A DNA stretch of 64,000 nucleotides, from NCBI RefSeq assembly GCF_019212185.1, contig NZ_CP078138.1, forward strand, positions 3,702,501 through 3,766,500. The letters are read 5' to 3'. The number at the start of each line of letters is the position of its first letter. Positions within the stretch are counted from its first letter, which is position 1. The notes beneath the pieces were generated by a model. That model searched no databases, was not told the DNA's origin, and worked only from the letters and a program-made list of their open reading frames with translations. The position numbers were made by a program, and so were the translations under genes. This DNA is from Pseudomonas fluorescens (GTDB taxonomy: Bacteria > Pseudomonadota > Gammaproteobacteria > Pseudomonadales > Pseudomonadaceae). This document shows positions 57,667 through 64,000 of this stretch, in pieces.

Positions 57667-59130
57667 TCAGCGAGTCTGATGAGCATTGACGAACTGTCGG
57701 CAACGCTCACTGCGTGGGTGTACGAACACTTCGTCCGGCGCGCCGGTTTCCTCGATCAGCCCCTGGTGCAGGAACGCGACCTTGGATGAGACATCGCGAG
57801 CGAAGGCCATTTCATGGGTCACCAGGATCATGGTCCGGCCTTCTTCAGCGAGCGAGCGGATCACCCGCAGCACTTCGCCGACCAGTTCCGGGTCGAGTGC
57901 CGAGGTGGGTTCATCGAACAGCATGACCTTGGGCCGCATGGCCAGGGCCCGGGCGATCGCCACCCGTTGCTGTTGGCCCCCGGAGAGAAACGCCGGGTAC
58001 TCGTTGCGCTTGGCCGCCAGGCCGACACGTTCGAGCAGTGCTTCGGCCCGTTCGGTGGCCTCGGCCCGGCTTTCACGCAGGACCTGAGTCGGCGCTTCGA
58101 TGAGGTTTTCCAGTACCGTGCGATGGGGCCAGAGATTGAAGTTCTGGAACACCATGCCGAGGCTGGACCTTATACGAACAAGCTGCTTGGTGTCGGACAC
58201 CAACGGCGCGCCAGGGCGAGTGTGGTTGAGACGAATGCTTTCGCCGTCTACCAGGACCCGCCCCTGGTCGGGCACTTCGAGCATGTTGATGCAGCGCAGC
58301 AAGGTGCTCTTGCCCGAACCGCTGGCGCCGATCAGTGAGATCACCTCACCTTCGCGAGCAGTCAGCGAGACGCCCTTGAGCACTTCGATATTGCCGAATT
58401 TTTTATGCAGGCCATCGACCTCGATCATGGTCCGGCTCGATGCGGGCGGCTCGACACTGATCCGAGGCGTGGCCGGTTTCGGCGGCTCATCGAACCGCAC
58501 AACCGGCAGTTCGTGGCCCAGACTCAGCAACACCTGTTCGGCATGGGCCAACAGCGCCGGATCAGCGACCAGCCAACCCATTCGCTCACCGTTCAGGCCC
58601 TGACTGCCGATCACCACGCAGCGCTCGGCCATGCCCGGCAGCGCTGCCAGTCCCTGGGGCTCGCCGTCGTTTATCTGACCTGCATCGCCGACGTCAAGCA
58701 CCACCCACAGGTCATGGGCGATGGCCAGGTCGGCGATGGCTTGCAACGTCTCAGGGTTAAACAGAACGCCGCTGTTGGGCTGCCGATTGGCCAGGACAAT
58801 CGCCCGGCTGCGCGGGGAAATGGCCTTGGCCAACAGCGTGGCGTCGAACGTTGAAAATTCCTCAGCGCTACACGCCACCCGCACCAACGTCGCGCCGCTG
58901 GCCTGGAGAGCGGCCTGATGTTGCAAGGGCATGGGATCGAGGGCCAGCACTTCGTCGCCGGCCGTGAGCAGGCAAAGTGCGGTGGCGAGCAGCGCATTCT
59001 GCGGCCCCGCCACGTGCAGCAGATTAGTTGCCCGAGATTCACCACCAGCGTCATCGTGCGTCGGAGGATGGAGTTCCCGGGCAGTCACACCCTGACCACG
59101 GATTCGCTCAACGAAGGGTGAAAACCGCAT
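57667..59130 (-). CDS. ABC transporter ATPase fused to a truncated aminotransferase-like domain
   Basis: 487 residues. Residues 235-487 are a complete HisP-type ATPase: Walker [10 protein letters not shown] (about 268-276), LSGGQQQR (382-389), Walker [13 protein letters not shown], switch His in LVTHEMAFA. Residues 1-205 are a class I aminotransferase fragment: [10 protein letters not shown] is the family's usual N-terminus, then about 60 residues are missing, then [20 protein letters not shown], the PLP-ring Asp in VVLDVGDAG and [18 protein letters not shown], where the SxSK lysine motif is replaced. No ribosome site precedes the internal Met235 (58428), so I take the fusion as real. The PLP domain should be catalytically dead. 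Confidence 0.85.
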   Translation of the reverse strand: MRFSPFVERIRGQGVTARELHPPTHDDAGGESRATNLLHVAGPQNALLATALCLLTAGDEVLALDPMPLQHQAALQASGATLVRVACSAEEFSTFDATLLAKAISPRSRAIVLANRQPNSGVLFNPETLQAIADLAIAHDLWVVLDVGDAGQINDGEPQGLAALPGMAERCVVIGSQGLNGERMGWLVADPALLAHAEQVLLSLGHELPVVRFDEPPKPATPRISVEPPASSRTMIEVDGLHKKFGNIEVLKGVSLTAREGEVISLIGASGSGKSTLLRCINMLEVPDQGRVLVDGESIRLNHTRPGAPLVSDTKQLVRIRSSLGMVFQNFNLWPHRTVLENLIEAPTQVLRESRAEATERAEALLERVGLAAKRNEYPAFLSGGQQQRVAIARALAMRPKVMLFDEPTSALDPELVGEVLRVIRSLAEEGRTMILVTHEMAFARDVSSKVAFLHQGLIEETGAPDEVFVHPRSERCRQFVNAHQTR

Positions 59131-59447
59131 GCCAGTGCCTCGTTCAAGATGAAGAAACGCAAGCCCGCAACCAGCCGGGAAGAAGGTCGGAACAACATAA
59201 TTGAGACTGAACAGTCGTTCAACAGAAAAGTGTGGGGCTTGCGCAATTAGGGTAAACAGGTCGTTTTTACGACAGTCTTGACGCTTTCAAAACACCCCAG
59301 CCGAATCGGCTGTGGCGCTGTCAATTTCGACCGCCGCGGCTGCGCAAGGGCCACGCAATGGCCGAGATAGACGGTCGTAAACGCCGACAATAGAGCCATC
59401 AGCACACCTTGCGCCCTACCCTCAACTGCCAATAAAAAGGTACGCCC
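59131..59447. promoter_or_regulatory. Divergent promoter region of the opine-like cluster
   Basis: 317 bases between divergent genes. Two short palindromes stand out: TGAAC-AGTC-GTTCA at 59208-59221 and GTCGT-TTTT-ACGAC at 59260-59273. Either could be an operator controlling both directions. No coding sequence recognised. Confidence 0.45.
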
Positions 59448-60494
59448 ATGACCCGTTATGTTGATGTCCAAGACCTGAGCCGCCTGGTCCAGGAGAAAGG
59501 CCTGGCCACCTGCCTGAGCGAAATGGCCGAGTACATTCGCCAGGACTACCTGCGCTGGGAAGACTTCGAGAAATGTGCGCGCCTGGCCAACCATTCGCCG
59601 GACGGCGTGATCGAATTGATGCCGGTCTCGGACGCGACGCTGTACGCCTTCAAGTACGTCAACGGCCATCCGAAGAACACGCATCACGGCATGCTCACGG
59701 TCATGGCCTTTGGCGCCCTGGGTGACGTAGGCACCGGCAAGCCGGTGCTGCTCAGCGAAATGACCCTGACCACGGCGATCCGCACTGCCGCCACTTCGGC
59801 CCTCGCCGCGCGCTACCTGGCACGCCCCGAGAGCCGACGCATGGCGCTGATCGGCAACGGCTCGCAGAGCGAATTCCAGGCCCTGGCCTTCCATACCCTG
59901 CTGGGCATCACTGAGTTGAGCCTGTATGACATCGACCCGGCGGCGAGCGCCAAACTGGCGGCCAACCTCAACGCCTTCCCGGCCCTCAAGGTGAGCATTG
60001 CCACCAGCGTCGCCGACGCGGTGCGCGGCGCCGATATCGTCACCACGGTGACCGCCGACAAGACCTACGCCACCATCCTCACCCCGGACATGATCGAGCC
60101 AGGCATGCACCTGAATGCCGTGGGCGGCGACTGCCCGGGCAAGACCGAGCTGCATCGCGAGATCGTCGAGCGTGCCCGGGTGATCGTCGAATACGAACCG
60201 CAAAGCCGTGTCGAAGGGGAAATCCAGCACATGCCGGCCGACTCGCCGGTGACCGAGTTCTGGCAGGTGGTCAACGGCCAGGTGCAGGGCCGCCAGAACC
60301 CCGGGCAAGTGACTCTGTTCGACTCGGTGGGTTTCGCTCTGGAAGACTACTCGGCACTGCGCTACGTGCTGGACGTGGCCAAGGCCCTGGACATCGGCAG
60401 CGAGATCGAGCTGGTGCCGGAGTTGCAGGACCCGAAAAACCTCTTCGCCCTGCTGCAACCGCACAAAGCCGGCGCGCAATTGCGCCGGGCCTGA
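59448..60494 (+). CDS. Ornithine cyclodeaminase / mu-crystallin family
   Basis: 348 residues. Substrate site in VIELMPVSDATLYAFKYVNGHPKN (Lys69 near the carboxylate), Rossmann motif MALIGNGSQSEFQALAF (about 131-147), and GGDCPGKTELHREIVERARVIVEYE with the catalytic Asp. Length and motifs match true ornithine cyclodeaminases (ornithine to proline and ammonia, NAD+ dependent) better than the short alanine-dehydrogenase-like members. Divergent from the ABC importer, so the cargo is probably converted to or related to ornithine. Confidence 0.92.
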   Translation: MTRYVDVQDLSRLVQEKGLATCLSEMAEYIRQDYLRWEDFEKCARLANHSPDGVIELMPVSDATLYAFKYVNGHPKNTHHGMLTVMAFGALGDVGTGKPVLLSEMTLTTAIRTAATSALAARYLARPESRRMALIGNGSQSEFQALAFHTLLGITELSLYDIDPAASAKLAANLNAFPALKVSIATSVADAVRGADIVTTVTADKTYATILTPDMIEPGMHLNAVGGDCPGKTELHREIVERARVIVEYEPQSRVEGEIQHMPADSPVTEFWQVVNGQVQGRQNPGQVTLFDSVGFALEDYSALRYVLDVAKALDIGSEIELVPELQDPKNLFALLQPHKAGAQLRRA

Positions 60495-60525
60495 TCAAAC
60501 GGCGCACCCTACGGGGCGCACGTTC

Positions 60526-61524
60526 TCAAGGATCGACCTGGCCCATCAGTTCGCTGACCGACTCCGGGCGTTTGGCGTAACGCTGGGCCAGCACCGCACA
60601 GACCATCAACTGAATCTGGTGGAACAGCATCAACGGCAGGATCAGCACGCCGATGGTGCTGCCGGCGAACAACACCTGGGCCATTGGCACGCCGGTGGCC
60701 AGGCTTTTCTTCGAACCGCAGAACAAAATGGTGATGCGGTCTTCCTGATTGAAACCGAAGGCCTTGCCCAACAAGGTCGCGGCCACCAGCACCAGCGCCA
60801 GGACGATGCAGCAAACCACCACCAGTCCTAGCAGATCGAGCACGGGGATCTTGTGCCAGATGCCCTCGATCACCGCCTCGCTGAACGCGCCGTAGACCAC
60901 CAGCAGAATCGAACCCTGATCGACAAAACGCAGCCAGCTCTTGTTGCGGCCCACCCAGGCGCCGATCCAGCGTCGGGCGATCTGCCCGGCGATGAATGGC
61001 AGCAGCAGTTGCACGCTGATTTTCAGGATTGCATCGAGGGTCGAGCCGCCGTCGCCGTGCACGTCCAGCAGCAAGGTCACCAGCAACGGCGTGAGGAAGA
61101 TGCCGAACAGGCTGGAGGCCGCCGCACTGCAGATGGCCGCCGGGATATTGCCCCGGGCCAGGGAGGTAAACGCAATCGCCGATTGCACGGTGGCAGGCAG
61201 CGCGCACAGGTAGAGCATGCCCATGTACAGCTCAGTGCCGATCAGCGGCGAAAGCAAGGGCTTGAGGGCCAGGCCAAGCACCGGGAAGAGCACGAAGGTC
61301 AGGCCGAACACCAACAGGTGCAGGCGCCAGTGACCGGCACCGGCGATGATCGACTCGCGGGACAGTTTGGCGCCGTGGAGGAAAAACAGCAGGGCAATGG
61401 CGATGTTGGTCAGCCAGCCAAAACCGACCGCGACCTGGCCGCTGGCAGGCAGGAAGCTGGCGAGAAGCACCACGCCGACCAGCGTCAGGGTGAAGTTGTC
61501 GGGGAGGAAACGGGGACGGGTCAT
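60526..61524 (-). CDS. Bile acid:sodium symporter family (BASS/YfeH-like) transporter
   Basis: 332 residues, about ten membrane helices. Family motifs: FLHGAKLSRESI after helix 2, CALPATVQSAIAFTSLARGN in the core crossover region and FCGSKKSLATGVPMAQVLF in the second repeat. Na+-coupled organic anion uptake in the SLC10-like fold; substrate unknown. Convergent with the cyclodeaminase gene; divergent from an AraC gene. Confidence 0.9.
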   Translation of the reverse strand: MTRPRFLPDNFTLTLVGVVLLASFLPASGQVAVGFGWLTNIAIALLFFLHGAKLSRESIIAGAGHWRLHLLVFGLTFVLFPVLGLALKPLLSPLIGTELYMGMLYLCALPATVQSAIAFTSLARGNIPAAICSAAASSLFGIFLTPLLVTLLLDVHGDGGSTLDAILKISVQLLLPFIAGQIARRWIGAWVGRNKSWLRFVDQGSILLVVYGAFSEAVIEGIWHKIPVLDLLGLVVVCCIVLALVLVAATLLGKAFGFNQEDRITILFCGSKKSLATGVPMAQVLFAGSTIGVLILPLMLFHQIQLMVCAVLAQRYAKRPESVSELMGQVDP

Positions 61525-61607
61525 GGGGATTTATCCGGGGGTTGCAAGTACATGGGGTTGACTCTAACGTGCCTGTCGATGACCGACTAACGCCAAAGAG
61601 CCAGCCG

Positions 61608-62396
61608 ATGCCGCCTAAAGGACAGGAAAAAAGCTACCGCCGCAGCGTGCCGGGGCTGCCGAGCCTGCCGCGACCGGTCTACGGGCGCACCGAATCGCTG
61701 CCCAATCGGGCCTTGACCCGCCGTCACAGCCATCCCTGGGTACAGCTGTCCTACGCGATTCAGGGCGTTCTTGAGGTGCAGACCAGCGTCGGCCGCTTCG
61801 TCGCCCCGCCCCAGCGCGCGGTGTGGATTCCAGCCGGCGTGCCGCATCGGGTGTTCAGTTCGGCGCGCACCGAAATGCGCAGCCTGTACCTGGATTGCAG
61901 CGTCACCGCCTGGGCGCCACCGCGTTGCCATGTGCTGGGGGTCAGTGATCTGCTGCGCGAACTGATCCGCAGCTTCAGTCAGTTGCCGGTGGAATATCAG
62001 CAGGACGGCGCCCACGGGCGGTTAGTGCAGGTGCTGCTCGATCAACTGGCCGAAGCGCCGCCCATCGACCTGATGCTGCCGCTGCCCCAGGACAGTCGCC
62101 TGCGGCAGATTTACCAGAGCCTGCAAGCACACCCGGAACAACAGACCACGCTGGCGCAGTGGAGCGAGAAATTCGCCGTGGCCGAGAAAACCCTCAGTCG
62201 CCTGTTTGTGCGCGACACCGGCCTGACCTTCCGCGCCTGGCGCCAGCGTTTGCGACTGTTGGGCGCGCTGACCCCGCTGGAACAGGGCGAGCGCGTCACC
62301 GATGTGGCCCTGGCCTGCGGCTACGACTCGACCTCGGCCTTTATCGCCGCCTTTCGTCAGCAACTGGGCGCCACACCCGGGGAGTTCTTCCCCTGA
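61608..62396 (+). CDS. AraC-family regulator with cupin domain
   Basis: 262 residues from ATG 61608 (MPPKGQEKSY). N-terminal cupin (RRHSHPWVQLSYAIQGVLEV, PAGVPHRVFSS) and AraC HTH pair (about 160-260: TLAQWSEKFAVAEKTLSRLF; RVTDVALACGYDSTSAFIAAFRQQLGATPGEFF). Divergent from the BASS transporter and probably its regulator. Confidence 0.92.
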   Translation: MPPKGQEKSYRRSVPGLPSLPRPVYGRTESLPNRALTRRHSHPWVQLSYAIQGVLEVQTSVGRFVAPPQRAVWIPAGVPHRVFSSARTEMRSLYLDCSVTAWAPPRCHVLGVSDLLRELIRSFSQLPVEYQQDGAHGRLVQVLLDQLAEAPPIDLMLPLPQDSRLRQIYQSLQAHPEQQTTLAQWSEKFAVAEKTLSRLFVRDTGLTFRAWRQRLRLLGALTPLEQGERVTDVALACGYDSTSAFIAAFRQQLGATPGEFFP

Positions 62397-62531
62397 ACCG
62401 CAGCGCCTGCCTGCGACCAATTGTCCAGTGTGCGGCACTGCGTCGCGGCATTTTGTTAGGATGCTCGCATTTTTTACGCTGACTACCTGCCAGGTCGTGT
62501 CGCCTGCCAGGCTGCCAAAGGGCGCTAACGC

Positions 62532-63137
62532 ATGAGTGTTTTGTTGAATCGCCGCCAGGTGATTGCGGGAATGGGGTTGTTGAGTCTGGGCCTGCTGACC
62601 GGCTGTGACAGTCGCGGCGAGCTGTCCTACAAGTACGGCAAGGACCTGAGTGACAAGATCCTCGGACGCACGTTCAAGTTGAAAAACACCGACGGTGAAG
62701 TGCAAACCCTGTCGAGCTTTCGCGGCATGATGCCGATGGTGTTCTTCGGTTTCACCCAATGCCCGGCGATCTGCCCGACCACGCTTGCCCGTGCGGCGAA
62801 AATCAAGAAACTGATGGGCCGCGATGGCGACCGCCTGCAAGTGATCTTCATCACCCTGGACCCGGAACGCGACACGCCGCAGGTGCTCGACGCCTACGTC
62901 AAAGCCTTCGACCCGTCGTTTGTCGCGCTCTACGGCACCCTCGAAGAAACCGCGGCCACGGCCAAAGAGTTCGACGTGTTCTACGAAAAAGTTCCCAGCG
63001 GTTCGACCTACACCCTGTCCCATACCGCCACCAGCTTTGTTTTCGACTCCCGGGGCACCTTGCGCCTGGGCCTGTCGCAGTCGCTTTCGGCACAAGAGTG
63101 CACGGAAGACCTGCTCACCGTCATGGAGGTCTGCTAA
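62532..63137 (+). CDS. SCO1/SenC/PrrC-family copper chaperone, lipoprotein
   Basis: 201 residues. Lipobox LLTGC (Cys25). Thioredoxin-like fold with the copper ligands Cys77 and Cys81 (TQCPAICPTT) and distal His164 (TLSHTATS). Delivers copper to the CuA site of cytochrome c oxidase. One-base overlap (TAATG) with the PCuAC gene, so the pair forms a copper insertion operon. Confidence 0.95.
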   Translation: MSVLLNRRQVIAGMGLLSLGLLTGCDSRGELSYKYGKDLSDKILGRTFKLKNTDGEVQTLSSFRGMMPMVFFGFTQCPAICPTTLARAAKIKKLMGRDGDRLQVIFITLDPERDTPQVLDAYVKAFDPSFVALYGTLEETAATAKEFDVFYEKVPSGSTYTLSHTATSFVFDSRGTLRLGLSQSLSAQECTEDLLTVMEVC

Positions 63138-63607
63138 TGACCGCAACGTTCGCCAAATCCCGTTTCAGTCCACTCCTGCTTGGCGCCGCCCTGCTCGGCC
63201 TGGCCTTCCAGGTGTCGGCCCAGACCCAGGTCGATGACGCCTGGGTCCGCGCCACCGTCGCCGGCCAACAGGCCACCGGCGCGTTCATGACCCTCACTGC
63301 CAGCACTGACAGCAAGCTGGTCGAGGTGCAATCGCCAGCGGCCAAGCTGGTCCAGGTGCACCAGATGAGCATGCACGACGAAGTGATGAGCATGAAGGAA
63401 GTCAAGTCAGTCGAACTGCCTGCCGGTAAGGCGGTGAGCCTCGATCCCCACGGCTACCATGTGATGCTGATGGAGTTGGTGGCGCAAGTGAAGGAAGGCG
63501 ACAAAGTGCCGCTGACCCTGATCATCGAGAACGCCAAGGGTGAGAAAGAGTCGGTCCAGGTAGAAGCGCCGGTGCGGGCGCTGAACATGGCTGACCATAA
63601 GATGTAA
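63137..63607 (+). CDS. PCuAC-type periplasmic copper chaperone
   Basis: 156 residues from ATG 63137. Signal peptide about 1-28 (FQVSAQ). DUF461 motif: VHQMSMHDEVMSMK and HGYHVMLMEL give the H(M)x10Mx21HxM copper ligands. Works with SCO1 in assembling oxidase copper centres in the periplasm. Confidence 0.95.
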   Translation: MTATFAKSRFSPLLLGAALLGLAFQVSAQTQVDDAWVRATVAGQQATGAFMTLTASTDSKLVEVQSPAAKLVQVHQMSMHDEVMSMKEVKSVELPAGKAVSLDPHGYHVMLMELVAQVKEGDKVPLTLIIENAKGEKESVQVEAPVRALNMADHKM

Positions 63608-63627
63608 GCACCCTGGAAAAACGACCG

Positions 63628-63777
63628 CAGGAGCTGGCTTGTTGGGTCGCCGCATCGCAGCGAAGGCGGCGGAACATCCAATACAGACGGTGACAGATAG
63701 ACCGCTTTCGCTGGCAAGCCAGCTCCTACAGGGCTTGTGAACGACACACAAACTGTAGGAGCTGCCCGGGCGGCGTT
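63628..63777. repeat. Cluster of three REP-like elements
   Basis: Copies at about 63628 (GCAGGAGCTGGCTTG), 63702-63732 (inverted, ending AGCTCCTACAGGG) and 63751 (AACTGTAGGAGCTGCCCG). Together with spacer they fill the gap after the copper operon. Confidence 0.7.
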
Positions 63778-63855
63778 CCGCTGCTCGCGATTAGACCCTC
63801 CACAACCGCCATGCAGTGAATGCCCGCAAAGATTGCAGTCTGGATCCTCTCAACG

Positions 63856-63878
63856 CTACTATTGAGAACGATTCACAC
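63856..63878 (+). promoter_or_regulatory. Fur-box-like sequence
   Basis: CTACTATTGAGAACGATTCACAC contains TGAGAACGATTC, matching the core of the Pseudomonas Fur consensus at most positions (TGATAATCATTA type). It lies 22 bases before the sigma factor start, the usual place for iron-regulated sigma genes. Confidence 0.5.
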
Positions 63879-63899
63879 TAACATCTGGAAAGCCGACCG

Positions 63900-64000
63900 G
63901 TGCAATCCCCTCCGAGCAGCAAGCTGGGTTTCTTTTTCAGCGATCATCACCGTTGGCTGTTGCAGCATATCCAGCGCCGCCTGCGCAATCATGCGGACGC
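63900..64000 (+). CDS. FecI-type ECF sigma factor, N-terminal fragment (cut by window end)
   Basis: GTG 63900 opens a frame to the end of the window (33 codons). The visible part, FFFSDHHRWLLQHIQRRLRNHAD, is the usual beginning of sigma-70 region 2 in FecI-like factors of Pseudomonas (YSDHHGWLLGWLR type). With the Fur box upstream it is probably an iron-starvation sigma for a TonB receptor beyond the window. Only the first 33 residues are seen, so the call is tentative. Confidence 0.65.
   Translation, partial: MQSPPSSKLGFFFSDHHRWLLQHIQRRLRNHAD

Noticed and set aside
57667..58428. Reading the ATPase as a separate gene starting at Met235
   Set aside because: No Shine-Dalgarno before 58428 and the upstream frame is protein-like and open to a well-placed start at 59130; kept as one fused gene, with the alternative noted as a refuting test.

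Overview
The window is a GC-rich chromosomal segment of a Pseudomonas, most likely of the P. fluorescens group. The evidence is the gene content (lhp-type hydroxyproline catabolism, mdeRAB methionine gamma-lyase operon, agu2-type agmatine operon, RlhA), strong G/C preference at third codon positions, and many REP-like hairpins of the GTAGGAGC/GCTCCTAC type between genes. Apart from a few AT-rich patches the sequence is ordinary core and accessory metabolism. I saw no rRNA, CRISPR array, intact IS element or origin.

Layout. 1-2164 looks like the eroded edge of a genomic island: an extended HicB antitoxin, a tRNA-Met-like gene with a poorly pairing acceptor stem, an AT-rich orphan and the C-terminal end of a tyrosine integrase. 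2147-8513 holds katG, a predicted metallopeptidase, a RelE-type toxin-antitoxin pair, a GST with its divergent HxlR regulator, and a small cytochrome c. 7842-24232 is a nearly continuous hydroxyproline locus: GntR regulator, 4-hydroxyproline epimerase, three-subunit FAD/Fe-S D-hydroxyproline dehydrogenase, AraC regulator, polar amino acid ABC transporter, fused aconitase X, proline-racemase-like dehydratase, DapA-type deaminase, MHS permease, alpha-ketoglutarate semialdehyde dehydrogenase and a pyrroline-2-carboxylate reductase. Together these should send trans-4-hydroxyproline to alpha-ketoglutarate and 3-hydroxyprolines to L-proline. Three copies of a TCGTATAC(GA) operator lie at the GntR gene, the transporter operon and the deaminase gene.

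24325-34827 holds unrelated housekeeping and transport genes (aldo/keto reductase, TerC/CBS membrane protein, two exporters with regulators, an orphan PotF-type binding protein, rlhA). 34937-40135 is an agmatine operon (aguA, aguB, binding protein, Tat-exported second deiminase) with a divergent LysR. 40303-43179 has a histidine kinase, a convergent response regulator and an M24 peptidase-like gene. 43486-46802 is a decayed toxin gene, probably a type VI effector of the VasX/BTH_I2691 kind, broken by four small insertions, followed by an intact lipoprotein with a formylglycine-generating-enzyme fold. 47453-53113 is mdeR-mdeA-mdeB plus a LivK-like binding protein (methionine to 2-oxobutyrate and onward oxidation).

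53267-60494 is the least familiar part: an AstE/DoeB-like deacylase, a DMT exporter, an ABC importer whose ATPase is fused to a shortened, lysine-less aminotransferase domain, and a divergent ornithine cyclodeaminase. I propose it imports and degrades an N-acylated or opine-like basic amino acid; this is inference. The window closes with a BASS transporter, an AraC regulator, SCO1 and PCuAC copper chaperones, and the first codons of a FecI-type sigma factor behind a Fur-box-like sequence.
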